Assembly: GCA_002343845.1 (NCBI GenBank)
Contig: DDSQ01000078.1
Location: forward strand, 50,651-102,902
DNA length: 52,252 nt
Source: Planctomycetes bacterium UBA2386
Lineage (GTDB): Bacteria; Planctomycetota; UBA1135; UBA2386
Direction: 5' to 3'
Under the pieces are notes generated by a model that was given only the letters and a program-made list of their open reading frames with translations, did not search any database and was not told the origin of the DNA. Of the stretch, positions 40,489 to 49,127 are shown one piece after another; position 1 is the stretch's first letter; each line of letters starts with the position of its first letter. The position numbers and the translations under genes were made by a program.

Positions 40489-41262
40489 ATGAGCGACGCC
40501 CCCCGAGTCCTGACCGAGCGCCGAGGCGACGCGGTCCTGGTGACCCTGAACGCGCCGGAGCGGCGCAATGCGATCGACCAGCAGATGGTCGACGGCCTGC
40601 ACGAGGTCCTCGACGCGCATTGGCACGACGAGTCGGTGGCGGCGCTCGTGCTGACGGGCGCGGGCGACAAGGCGTTCGCCGCGGGGGCCGACATCGCGCA
40701 ACTGCGCGAACGCACGTCGCGCGACGCGCTGAAGGCGATCAACTCGGGCATCTTCGAACGCATCGAGGAGTTCCCGGCGCCGGTGATCGCGGCGGTGCGC
40801 GGGTTCGCGCTTGGCGGTGGCTGCGAGTTGGCAATCGCGTGCGACCTGCGCGTGCTCGGCGAGTCGGCCAGGCTCGGCCAACCCGAGGTCAAGCTGGGCA
40901 TCATCCCGGCCGCTGGCGGCACCTACCGCCTGCCGCGCCTGATCGGGCTCGGCCGTGCGCGCGAACTGGTCTTCACCGGTCGCCTGGTCGACGCGCAGGA
41001 AGCGCTGCGCATCGGCCTCGCGAACGTGGTGGTCGCCGATGCCGAGGTGGTCGACAAGGCGCTGGCACTCGCGGCGGAGATCGGGGCCAACGGGCGCCTC
41101 GCCGTGCGCGGGGCCAAACGCGCGATCAATGCGCTGTCGCGGCCGGGCCAGGAGAACGCGCAGGCGTTCGAGAGTTCGGTGCAGGCAGTGCTGTTCGACA
41201 GCGACGACAAGAAGGCGCGCATGGACGCGTTCCTCAAGAAGGCGCAGAAGGGCGGATCATGA
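40489..41262 (+). CDS. Enoyl-CoA hydratase/isomerase family (crotonase)
   Basis: A 257-residue crotonase-fold enzyme that adds water to trans-2-enoyl-CoA in fatty acid or butyrate-type metabolism. The CoA-binding/oxyanion segment is AFAAGADI (about 62-69), followed by GFALGGGCELA with catalytic E113 and by GQPEVKLGIIP with E133, the two-glutamate pattern (20 residues apart) of true hydratases such as rat ECH. The stop codon overlaps the start of the 3-hydroxyacyl-CoA dehydrogenase gene as ATGA, so consecutive steps are produced together. The chain length handled cannot be told; together with the partner, crotonyl/3-hydroxybutyryl-CoA is plausible. Confidence 0.94.
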   Translation: MSDAPRVLTERRGDAVLVTLNAPERRNAIDQQMVDGLHEVLDAHWHDESVAALVLTGAGDKAFAAGADIAQLRERTSRDALKAINSGIFERIEEFPAPVIAAVRGFALGGGCELAIACDLRVLGESARLGQPEVKLGIIPAAGGTYRLPRLIGLGRARELVFTGRLVDAQEALRIGLANVVVADAEVVDKALALAAEIGANGRLAVRGAKRAINALSRPGQENAQAFESSVQAVLFDSDDKKARMDAFLKKAQKGGS

Positions 41263-42119
41263 GCGAGATGACGTACGCAACCGTGGCGGTGGTGGGTGCG
41301 GGCACGATGGGCGCCGGGATCGCGCAGGTCTGCGCGCAGGCCGGTTCGAGCGTCGTGCTGCAGGACATCAACGACGACTTCGTGCAGAAGGGCCTCGGTC
41401 GCATCCGCGACTTCCTGCAGAAGGGCGTCGACAAGGGCAAGGTCACCGTCGAGCAACGCGACCTCGTGCTGTCGCGCATCACGACGACGACCGATCGCTC
41501 CGCCGCGTGCCGCGGGGCCGGGCTCGTGATCGAAGCCGTGCCCGAGAAGCTCGAGCTCAAGAACGGCCTGTTCCGCCAGCTCGGCGACGTCGTGTCGCCG
41601 GCGTGCGTGCTGGCGAGCAACACCTCGTCGTTGTCGCTGGCGAAGGTGTTCGACGGCGTGCGTGGTCCCGAGCGGTGCGTCGGCATGCACTTCTTCAACC
41701 CGGTTCCGCTGATGGCGCTGCTCGAAGTCGTGCGCACCGCCGCCACGAGCCAGGCCACCGTCGACGCGGTCGTCGGCTATGGCAAGGTGCTCGGCAAGGA
41801 GGGCATCGTGGTGAAGGACAGCCCGGGCTTCGCCAGCTCACGCCTCGGCGTCTGCCTCGGCCTCGAGGCGATCCGCATGCTCGAGAGCGGCGTCGCCAGC
41901 GCCGAGGACATCGACAAGGCGATGGTGCTCGGCTACGGCCACCCGATGGGGCCGCTCAAGCTCACCGACCTTGTCGGCCTCGACGTGCGGCTCGCGATCG
42001 CCGACTACCTGGCGAAGGAGCTCGCCCATCCAGGTTTCCAGGCGCCGCAGTTGATGCGGCGCATGGTCGAGCAGGGCAAGCTCGGCAAGAAGAGCGGTCA
42101 GGGCTTCTACCGCTGGTGA
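41259..42119 (+). CDS. hbd: 3-hydroxyacyl(butyryl)-CoA dehydrogenase
   Basis: A 286-residue NAD(P)-dependent dehydrogenase interconverting 3-hydroxyacyl-CoA and 3-ketoacyl-CoA. The Rossmann loop GAGTMGAGIAQ (13-23) is followed by D36 in LQDIND. The catalytic pair is H144 (GMHFFNPVP) and E156 (LLEVVR), and the family SNTSSLS segment lies at 120-126. The C-terminal dimerisation domain ends in KLGKKSGQGFYRW, typical of the short monofunctional Hbd/PaaH type. The ATG overlaps the hydratase stop. Together the two genes cover the two middle steps of beta-oxidation or its reversal; no thiolase or acyl-CoA dehydrogenase is in the window. Confidence 0.95.
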   Translation: MSEMTYATVAVVGAGTMGAGIAQVCAQAGSSVVLQDINDDFVQKGLGRIRDFLQKGVDKGKVTVEQRDLVLSRITTTTDRSAACRGAGLVIEAVPEKLELKNGLFRQLGDVVSPACVLASNTSSLSLAKVFDGVRGPERCVGMHFFNPVPLMALLEVVRTAATSQATVDAVVGYGKVLGKEGIVVKDSPGFASSRLGVCLGLEAIRMLESGVASAEDIDKAMVLGYGHPMGPLKLTDLVGLDVRLAIADYLAKELAHPGFQAPQLMRRMVEQGKLGKKSGQGFYRW

Positions 42120-42141
42120 CGCGCGGGTCTGGCCCGCGCGA

Positions 42142-43374
42142 TCAGTTGCCCTGGATTTCCCAGCTCAAGCAGTTGCTCAGGCCGAAGCCGCTCGGCATCC
42201 CGCCGACGACGGGCAGGCACGCGGTCACGACCTGCGAGCTGACCACCACGCCGGCGAGCGCTGGCAGGATCGGCAGCGCGATGTTGAAGCTGGTGCTGCC
42301 GTCGCATGGCCCGACGCCCGCGACCAACTGCGGCCCGACGGTGCCGAGCAGCGGCCAGGCGAGCACGGGACCGCACAGGAACGGGAAGCTGCCGCCCGGC
42401 GCATTGCAGGGGAGCGCGCCCACCGCGAGCAGAGCCAACGAGCCCGCGGGGGCCTGGTCGATGCCGACCGCGAACTGCATGTTGCCGAGCACGGGGTCGT
42501 TGCGCAGCGTCGACACCTGCGGGCACGGCAAGCACGTGCCGTTCGAGCACGAAGCGCCCATCGACGTCGCGCGGCCCGGACGGATCGCCAGGCCGACCAT
42601 CGGATCGGCGAGGATGGGTGATGGGCAGCAGGCGGCGGGGCCAGGCACGACGTTCGGCGCGAGCCATGCGTAGCCCATGCTGAGCGTGGCGAGGCCATCG
42701 GTCGCGTAGAGCACCTGATTGCCCCAATCGACCGCGAGGCCGGTCACCGCGCCAAAGCCGGCGAAGCACGGCGGCAGCAGGAACTGCGACACCGGCACGC
42801 ATGGTGCGGCGAGTTGCGACACGACGATCCGGGTCGGGCCGACCGGGAAGATCGGGAAGGAGATGAAGACCAGGCCGTTGCGTTCGTCGACCGCGAGGCC
42901 GGTGGTGACGTTGCCGAGCGCCGTCGGCAGCAGTCCGGTGTTGCAGACGCCGAGCGGCACGGGCGGGCAGTTGTTGGTGTAGAAGTGCAGGTTGCCGAGG
43001 TTGTCGATCATCCAGAGGCGGTTCTGGCCTTCGACGACTTCCATGCCGGTGATGAACGCGTTCGGCGCGAGCGTCGGGATGGGCATCGCCGGACACGTCA
43101 CGGCGCAGGTGTCGTCGACGCGGGTCAGCAGCGTGCCGTCGCTGACCCAGGCGCCCGAGCGCACGGGGTCCCACGCGGTGCCACCGGCGAACGCCGGCAT
43201 CACGACGATGCCCGGCAGCGGCACGGGACACTGCGCGAGGAACGCGCACGGCGCGTGGCTCACGTGGCGCAGGTTCGAGAACCGGGTGAGGCCGACGAGG
43301 TGCGGCGGAGTCTGGGCGGCGATGGCGGCACCGAGCAGCGGGAGGACGAACGGCAACAGGTTGGAGGGTTTCAT
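42142..43374 (-). CDS. Exported Cys-containing beta-propeller-like protein, function unknown
   Basis: A 410-residue exported protein. A signal peptide (MKPSNLLPFVLPLLGAAIAA, cut probably after AIAAQ) is followed by repeated units mixing Asp/Gly turns and strands: GTAWDPVRSGAWVSDGTLLT, GMEVVEGQNRLWMIDNLGNL, GLAVDERNGLVFISFPIFPV, GLAVDWGNQVLYATDGLATL and MVGLAIRPGRATSMG. These resemble NHL/SMP-30-type propeller blades; roughly five or six are visible. Cys are numerous and spaced as for disulfides. A C-terminal region (LPILPALAGVVVSSQVVTAC) may be an anchor-like or beta domain. It is divergent from the CHAT-protease gene across 173 bp. I do not recognise a named family. Confidence 0.7.
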   Translation of the reverse strand: MKPSNLLPFVLPLLGAAIAAQTPPHLVGLTRFSNLRHVSHAPCAFLAQCPVPLPGIVVMPAFAGGTAWDPVRSGAWVSDGTLLTRVDDTCAVTCPAMPIPTLAPNAFITGMEVVEGQNRLWMIDNLGNLHFYTNNCPPVPLGVCNTGLLPTALGNVTTGLAVDERNGLVFISFPIFPVGPTRIVVSQLAAPCVPVSQFLLPPCFAGFGAVTGLAVDWGNQVLYATDGLATLSMGYAWLAPNVVPGPAACCPSPILADPMVGLAIRPGRATSMGASCSNGTCLPCPQVSTLRNDPVLGNMQFAVGIDQAPAGSLALLAVGALPCNAPGGSFPFLCGPVLAWPLLGTVGPQLVAGVGPCDGSTSFNIALPILPALAGVVVSSQVVTACLPVVGGMPSGFGLSNCLSWEIQGN

Positions 43375-43512
43375 GGGTGGGAGGGCCCGGGACAGGACCG
43401 GGTCGCCCCGGAAGAACCGTTCCTCGCCGAACGCACGCGGATTTTCGCGGCGAGCCGATCGCCGGCCCGAAGTCCGCTTGCGCACCGGGCATGCGTTGCC
43501 GTTGCGGCACGC

Positions 43513-43541
43513 TTGACGGTCCGGGGCCGCTGCCGTGCGAT
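43513..43541 (+). promoter_or_regulatory. Candidate leaderless promoter of the CHAT gene
   Basis: TTGACG (43513-43518), a 17-nt spacer and TGCGAT (43536-43541) end 6 nt before the GTG at 43548. The -35 is good (5 of 6) and the -10 poor (3 of 6). The spacing repeats that of the Fur-family promoter. Confidence 0.35.
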
Positions 43542-43547
43542 GCCGTC

Positions 43548-45320
43548 GTGCGCCGGTGCCTGTTCTGCCTCGTTCTCGCGCTGCCCCTGGTCGGCCAGGA
43601 TCCGGTGGCGGACGAGCTGTTGTTCCCGATGCTGGTGACTCGAGGCGAACTGCTGGTCGCGAATCGCGACTGGCGCGCTGCCTTGCCCGTCCTGCGGCGT
43701 GCGATCGAAGTCGGGTCGCAGCTCGGCGTCGAGGGCCACCACTCGCTCCATGCTGCCCGCGACGCTCTCGCGTCGGCTTGTTGGCAGCTCGGCGAACGGC
43801 AGGCCGCGATCGCAGCCTTGGGTGCGAACCTCGACTGGTTCGGCGGGCACCTCGAGCAAGTCTTGCCCGCCCTCGCCGAAGTGGACCGCCTGCGGACGGT
43901 GGCCCTGCATCGCGCGGCGGTCGATCGCCTGTTGGTGTGGACGGCGGAGCAGCCGGCGTTGCTGCCGATGGCCGAGGTCTACGCGCGCGTGCTGGCCTGG
44001 AAGGGGCAGGTGGCGCGCGGCGTTCTCGACGAGCCGCGCGCGGCACTCCCCGACGCCGAAGGTGCTGCCCGCCTGCGCCGCCTGCAGCAGATCGTCGGCG
44101 AGATCGCGATGGGTCGGGCGGACGACACCCTGCGGGCGGAGCGCGAATCGCTCGTGGCGGCGGTCGGCCGCGGCGCGACGGCGAGTGTTGCCCCGAGCGT
44201 CGCCGCCGTGCAGTCGGCGCTGCCCTATCGCGCGGCACTGGTCGACTTCGTGCTGCTCCACGAGCCCGGCGGGGGACGGCGGTACATCGCGTTCGTGCTG
44301 CGCGGTCGCCACGTGCGCCGCGTCGACCTCGGCCCGGCAGAGCCGATCGAGCAATCGGTGCGGGAATGGCTGCAACTGCTCGCGCGCAGCATGAAGCCGG
44401 GAGTGCAGGGCGTCGCCGCGCCCGTGGGCCGCGAGCTGCGGCAGCGCGTGTTCGAGCCCCTGGCCGCGGCGATCGGCGACAGCGTGCGGCTGTTCGTCTG
44501 CCCCGACGCAGCGCTCGCGACGCTGCCGTTCGAGACCTTGCCCGATGGCGACGGAGCTGCGTTCCTGGTCGAGCGGCTTTCGATCTCGTACCTGCAGGAC
44601 GCGACCGAACTGATGCGCACGCCGATGGAGGATCCCGGCACGACGTTGTTGGCGTTCGGCGACATCGACTACGGCGCGTCGAGTGCCACCTCGTCGGTGC
44701 AGCGCGGCGTGCCGCGGCCGTTCGCGCCGTTGCCCGCGACGGCGAACGAACTCGCCGTGTTCGAGCGGCTGCCGGACATCGTGACGACCGTGGTACGGGG
44801 CAAGGCGGCGAGTGAGCAACGATTGCGCGAGAGCGTCGCCGGAGCGGCGTTCGTGCACCTCGCCACGCACGCCTTCTGCGGCGTCGCCGGCGCCGCCGAG
44901 CCGCAGGCGATGCGCGCCGGCGTGGCGCTCGCGAGTGCCAACGACGCGCCTGGCGCCGACGACGGCATCGTCGGCGTCGACGAGGCGGCGCGGCTCGACC
45001 TGCGAAACTGCCGGCTGGCCGTGCTCTCCGCGTGCCAGACCGGGCTCGGCGAACCGTTCGCCGGCGAGAGCCTGCTCGGACTGCGCCGCGCGCTGCGCAT
45101 CGCCGGGGCGAAGGCGACGGTGACGTCGTTGTGGCGCGTCGACGACGCCGCGACCGCGCAGCTGATGGCCGACTTCTACACGACGCTGTTCGGCGACGAG
45201 CGGGATCCCGCACTGGCGTTGCGGGAAGCGCAGCTGCAGGCGTTGGCGCGGGCTCGGGCAGCGCATGGCGGCGAGGGCTTGCCGGGCCTGTGGGGCGCGT
45301 TCGTCACCGAGGGTCGCTGA
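43548..45320 (+). CDS. Exported CHAT-domain (caspase-like) cysteine protease
   Basis: A 590-residue CHAT protein. From GTG 43548 the N-terminus (MRRCLFCLVLALPLVGQ) is a signal peptide, so the protein should be exported, unusual for bacterial CHAT proteases that act in the cytoplasm. Residues about 30-230 are helical and TPR-like (WRAALPVLRRAIEVGSQLGV, ARDALASACWQLGERQAAIA). The C-terminal CHAT domain carries the catalytic dyad H441 (LATHAFC) and C496 (LSACQTGLGE), followed by SLLGLRRALRIAGAKATVTS and a LWRVDD motif. The TPR-like part probably binds a partner or substrate. No gasdermin or Craspase-like partner is adjacent; the neighbours are other exported proteins. Confidence 0.88.
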   Translation: MRRCLFCLVLALPLVGQDPVADELLFPMLVTRGELLVANRDWRAALPVLRRAIEVGSQLGVEGHHSLHAARDALASACWQLGERQAAIAALGANLDWFGGHLEQVLPALAEVDRLRTVALHRAAVDRLLVWTAEQPALLPMAEVYARVLAWKGQVARGVLDEPRAALPDAEGAARLRRLQQIVGEIAMGRADDTLRAERESLVAAVGRGATASVAPSVAAVQSALPYRAALVDFVLLHEPGGGRRYIAFVLRGRHVRRVDLGPAEPIEQSVREWLQLLARSMKPGVQGVAAPVGRELRQRVFEPLAAAIGDSVRLFVCPDAALATLPFETLPDGDGAAFLVERLSISYLQDATELMRTPMEDPGTTLLAFGDIDYGASSATSSVQRGVPRPFAPLPATANELAVFERLPDIVTTVVRGKAASEQRLRESVAGAAFVHLATHAFCGVAGAAEPQAMRAGVALASANDAPGADDGIVGVDEAARLDLRNCRLAVLSACQTGLGEPFAGESLLGLRRALRIAGAKATVTSLWRVDDAATAQLMADFYTTLFGDERDPALALREAQLQALARARAAHGGEGLPGLWGAFVTEGR

Positions 45321-45397
45321 TCCTGCCGTCGCGGTCGTCGGGTTGTGCGCGTTTCGTCCCGGCCCTGCGCGGCGTTCGCCGGCTGCCATGCCGTCCG

Positions 45398-45403
45398 TAG
45401 GAT
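45398..45403 (+). promoter_or_regulatory. Candidate -10 (TAGGAT) of the M14 peptidase gene
   Basis: TAGGAT ends 13 nt before the ATG at 45417; TTCGCC lies 17 nt upstream as a weak -35. The leader would be about 6 nt with no Shine-Dalgarno. Confidence 0.35.
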
Positions 45404-45416
45404 CCGCGCCTCTGCC

Positions 45417-48122
45417 ATGCCACCGCTCCGCGCCGTCGTACCGTTCCTGATCGCGCTGTCGTCGCTGTCGCCCGCCGCGCGAACGCAGGTGCCGAGTCCG
45501 GCGGCGTTCCTCGGCCACGAGGTCGGCGCCGACTACAGCCTCTGCAACTACACCGACATGATGCGCTACTTCCGCGCCGTCGAGGCAGCCAGTGATCGGG
45601 TGCGGCTGGTCGACATCGGCCCGACCAGCTACGGCCAGCGCATGACGATGGCGGTGATCAGTTCGCCGCAGAACCTCGCGCGTCTCGACCGGCTGCGCGA
45701 GATCAGCGTGCTGCTGGCGCACGGCAAGGCGGATCCCGACGCGGTGCGCGCGCTCACGGCCGAGGGGCGCGCGTTCGTCTGGATCGACGCCGGGCTGCAC
45801 TCCACCGAAGCGATCGCCGGGCAGAACATCATCGAGCTGGTGTGGCAGATGGCGGAGCGAGGCGACGAGGAAGTCGCGCGCATCCTCGACGAGGTCGTGC
45901 TGCTCGCGTGCCCGGTGAACCCCGACGGCTACGAGCTCGTCGCCAACGCCTACCGCGCGACGCGCAGCATGACGATCCCGGTGCTCTACCAGCGCTACAT
46001 CGGGCACGACAACAACCGCGACTTCTACGCGTGCAACCAGCTCGAGGCGCAGAACGTCAACCGCGTCTTCTACCGCGAGTGGTGTCCGCAGATCGTCTAC
46101 AACCACCACCAGTCGGCGCCGGCGAACACGATCATCTTCACGCCGCCGTTCCGCGATCCGCACAACTACCTCGTCGACCCGATGGTCGTGCGCGGCATCG
46201 AGATCGTCAGCGCCCACATGAACAAGCGCTTCGCCGCCGAGGGCAAACCCGGCGTGATCTCGCGCAGCGGCGCTCCCTACTCGGGCTGGTGGAACGGCGG
46301 CCTGCGCTCGACCAACTACTTCCACAACGTCATCGGCATCCTGACCGAGTCGTTCGGCCGCCCGGAGCCGACGCCGATCGGACAACCGCTCGAACGCCGG
46401 CTGCCGTACGGCGACTACCCGGACCCGGTGCCGGCGCAGATGTGGCACGCGCGGCAGACCGTCGAGTACCTGCAGACCGCGAACTTCGCGATCCTCGACT
46501 ACGCGGCGCGTCACCGGCGCGAAGTGATGCGCGACATCTGGACGATGGCGACGCGCGCGATCGAACGTGGGCGCCGGGACCACTGGACCGCGACGCCGGC
46601 CCTGGTCGAGGCGGCGCGTCGGCGCGACGAGCCGGACGCCGTGTTCACCGATCCGTTCCTGCGCGACCCGCGTGTCTACGTGCTGCGGTCCGACCAGCCC
46701 GACTGGAGCGCTGCGCAACGACTCGTGCGAGCGCTGCAGCGCTGCGGCGTCGACGTTCACCGGGCGCGCGGGCCGTTCGCGATGAACGGCGTCACCATGC
46801 CGGCCCGCTCGTTCGTGGTGAAGGCCGACCAGCCGTACCGGGCGCACGTGCTCGACCAGTTCGAGCCGCAGTGGCATCCGAACGACGTCAAGGAGGGCAA
46901 GCCCGTAGCACCGTACGACGCTGCCGGCTGGACGCTGGCGATGCAGATGGACGTGCAGGTCGAGCGCAGCCGCGACGCGGTCGAAGGGGACTTCGAGCTG
47001 CTGCCGCCGAGCGAAGCGTTCGCGCCGGCGTCGATGGCTCTGCCCGTCGATGGCTTCCGACTGCCAGGCCGGGACAGCCATGCGGTGATCGCGGTCAATC
47101 GGCTGTTGGCCGCCGGCTGCGATGTGTCGTGGAGCGCCGGCAGCGGCTCGTACGTCGTCGCCGACGCGCCGGCCGCCAGGACCGTGCTCGAAGGCGTCGC
47201 GAGCGAACTCGGCCTGCGCGTGCAGGCCAACCGAGCGGAGCGCTTCGCCGACCGGGGTGGCGTTCCGGTGCGTCCGGTTCGGCTCGGCCTGTTCGACACG
47301 TTCGGCGGCCACATGCCGACCGGCTGGGCCCAGTGGGCGCTGCTCGAGTTCGGGTTCCCCGTGCGGCAGGTGTGGGGCGATCGCATCGAGGCCGGCGAGC
47401 TGCGGCGCGACTTCGACGTGCTGGTGTTCCACACCGGTCTGCCGGGGCCGCGCGATCTCGAACGCGCCGCGCGCACGCGCGACGAGCAGAACACCGAGCA
47501 ACTGCAGGCGGCGCTGCCGGCGTTCGAGGACTGGAGCAATCTGAAGTCGCGTGCGACGCGGCTGACCGGCGAGAAGTCGCTGCCGGCGATCCGCGCGTTC
47601 GTCGAGCAAGGCGGCACGTTGATCGCGCTGGGCAGCGAGGTCGAGAAGGTGGTCCGCCACTTCGCGCTGCCGGTGAAGGTTGGCACGCACGTGCCCGATC
47701 CCGAGGTCGAAGGAGGCGAACGGCGCACGCGGCGCGAGGAGTACTACGTGCCGGGTTCGCTGCTCGCGATCGAGGTCGACACCAGGCACCCGATCGCGCG
47801 CGGCTCCTCGCGCGATCTCGCGGCGATGGTCGACGGCGACTCGACCGTGCTCGAGGTCACCGACCGCAACGCCCGCATCGACGTGCTCGCCCGCTACCGC
47901 GGCTCGGACACGCTGGTGAGCGGTTGGGCGATCGGCGAGGAGTTCCTGGTCGGCAAGGCCGCGGCGCTGTGCGCGCACGTCGGCAAGGGCCGGGTCGTCC
48001 TGTTCGGCGCCGACTTCACCTACCGCGGCCAGCCGCTCGGCACCATGCGCCTGTTCTTCCAGGCGATCCTCACCGCCGGCGAAGGCGGGGATGCCGCCGC
48101 GGCTGAACGCACGAGGCGGTGA
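45417..48122 (+). CDS. Exported M14 family zinc carboxypeptidase
   Basis: A 901-residue metallopeptidase that should remove C-terminal residues from peptides outside the cytoplasm. A signal peptide (MPPLRAVVPFLIALSSLSPA) precedes the M14 fold at about 40-340. Zinc ligands are H128-x-x-E131 (GLHSTEAIAG) and H230 or H231 (YNHHQSAPAN); the general base is E311 (ILTESFGR). NPDGYELV and NNRDFY carry further family residues. About 500 extra C-terminal residues follow, including GLFDTFGGHMPTGWAQWALL, VLVFHTGLPGPRDLERAA and LIALGSEVEKVVRHFALPVK, resembling a glutamine-amidotransferase-like fold seen in large M14 proteins. The stop overlaps an upstream in-frame ATG at 48119 of the DUF2911-like gene, though I place that start at 48173. 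Confidence 0.93.
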   Translation: MPPLRAVVPFLIALSSLSPAARTQVPSPAAFLGHEVGADYSLCNYTDMMRYFRAVEAASDRVRLVDIGPTSYGQRMTMAVISSPQNLARLDRLREISVLLAHGKADPDAVRALTAEGRAFVWIDAGLHSTEAIAGQNIIELVWQMAERGDEEVARILDEVVLLACPVNPDGYELVANAYRATRSMTIPVLYQRYIGHDNNRDFYACNQLEAQNVNRVFYREWCPQIVYNHHQSAPANTIIFTPPFRDPHNYLVDPMVVRGIEIVSAHMNKRFAAEGKPGVISRSGAPYSGWWNGGLRSTNYFHNVIGILTESFGRPEPTPIGQPLERRLPYGDYPDPVPAQMWHARQTVEYLQTANFAILDYAARHRREVMRDIWTMATRAIERGRRDHWTATPALVEAARRRDEPDAVFTDPFLRDPRVYVLRSDQPDWSAAQRLVRALQRCGVDVHRARGPFAMNGVTMPARSFVVKADQPYRAHVLDQFEPQWHPNDVKEGKPVAPYDAAGWTLAMQMDVQVERSRDAVEGDFELLPPSEAFAPASMALPVDGFRLPGRDSHAVIAVNRLLAAGCDVSWSAGSGSYVVADAPAARTVLEGVASELGLRVQANRAERFADRGGVPVRPVRLGLFDTFGGHMPTGWAQWALLEFGFPVRQVWGDRIEAGELRRDFDVLVFHTGLPGPRDLERAARTRDEQNTEQLQAALPAFEDWSNLKSRATRLTGEKSLPAIRAFVEQGGTLIALGSEVEKVVRHFALPVKVGTHVPDPEVEGGERRTRREEYYVPGSLLAIEVDTRHPIARGSSRDLAAMVDGDSTVLEVTDRNARIDVLARYRGSDTLVSGWAIGEEFLVGKAAALCAHVGKGRVVLFGADFTYRGQPLGTMRLFFQAILTAGEGGDAAAAERTRR

Positions 48123-48172
48123 CCCTGTCCCGCGACCCGTCTACCAACCTGCGATTGCCCCAGGACCCCGCC

Positions 48173-49045
48173 ATGCAACGTCTCCTTCTCGTCCTCCTGT
48201 TCGCGCCGAGCGTGCTGCTCGCGCAGCGCCCGACGCCGACCTTCGAGCACGGCAAGCGCGCGGCCACGATCGAGTACGGCGCCGTGCCGGTCGGCAAGCA
48301 CTCGCTCGGGGAGTTGCCCGTCGGCGAGACGTGGCGGCTCGGCAACAACGAAGCGAGCGTCATCCGGCTCGCCGTGCCGCTGCTCGCCGGCGATGCGGTG
48401 ATCGCGCCCGGTGCCTACCGGCTCTCGTTCCTGCACGCCGCGGAGATGGCCGGCGCGCTCATGGCGGCGGGCAGCGGCCACGCCCTCGACGCGACCGGGG
48501 ACGGCCGCATCGACGGCAAGCTCGGCGTTGCCAAGAAGCCGACGAAGAACCTCGCGATCGAGTGGCGCAAGAACGGTGCCCTCGCGGCCGGCAGCCAGCC
48601 GGTGCACATCGTCGTGCAGTTCGGTCCGGACGAGTGGGTCGGCGAGGCGACGTTGGTCGGCAACAAGCCGTTCACCGTGCCCGGGTGGAAGGCAGTGCTG
48701 TGGCAGTTCGCCGCGGCGCGGCTCGAGAGCGGGCTGCCGACGCCGGTCGCGACCCTGACGCGCGGCGACGACAACTGGAACCTCGTCGTCGCGAAGGGCG
48801 ACGTGAAGCTGATCCCGTGGATGAGCGCGCCGACCGAGCAGTTCGGCTTCGGTGAGGTGAAGGGGCCCGCCGCCGACCGCGTCGCCGCAGGCCGCGAGGG
48901 CAAGCTGGAGATGAAGGTCGATGCGCCGATGCCGGTGCTCGAACTGCTGTCGGCGAAGAAGCAGAAGGGCGAACTCGTCTTCGACGTCGGCTACGGCACC
49001 GAGCGCGTGAGTTGGACGGTTCCGGAGCCGAAGCCGGCGAAGTGA
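48173..49045 (+). CDS. Exported DUF2911-like protein
   Basis: A 290-residue exported protein. The ATG at 48173 begins the signal peptide (MQRLLLVLLFAPSVLLAQ); an upstream ATG at 48119, overlapping the previous stop, would bury it. The core VGKHSLGELPVGETWRLGNN with EASVIRLAVPLLAGDAVIAP and GAYRLSFLH follows the DUF2911 pattern (WR-x-G-x-NE, later A-G-x-Y). The family is widespread in Bacteroidota and Planctomycetota and has no known function. A C-terminal beta-rich region (NWNLVVAKGDVKLIPWMSAP) follows. It is probably co-transcribed with the M14 gene. Its KKPTKN motif recurs in the next gene, likely by chance. Confidence 0.75.
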   Translation: MQRLLLVLLFAPSVLLAQRPTPTFEHGKRAATIEYGAVPVGKHSLGELPVGETWRLGNNEASVIRLAVPLLAGDAVIAPGAYRLSFLHAAEMAGALMAAGSGHALDATGDGRIDGKLGVAKKPTKNLAIEWRKNGALAAGSQPVHIVVQFGPDEWVGEATLVGNKPFTVPGWKAVLWQFAAARLESGLPTPVATLTRGDDNWNLVVAKGDVKLIPWMSAPTEQFGFGEVKGPAADRVAAGREGKLEMKVDAPMPVLELLSAKKQKGELVFDVGYGTERVSWTVPEPKPAK

Positions 49046-49127
49046 TCGCGGTCACTTCGGAGCTTTCCGGGCGCATCTTCGTCGCGCGCCGCTCGCCGCG
49101 GGCCCGCGGCGCGGCTCTTCTACCGAC

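Noticed and set aside
43371..47978. A 1535-codon open frame on the minus strand opposite the CHAT and M14 genes
   Set aside because: It is antisense to two proteins with intact catalytic motifs, shows no domain motif, and has the low-complexity HR/VA/DR composition of a shadow frame.
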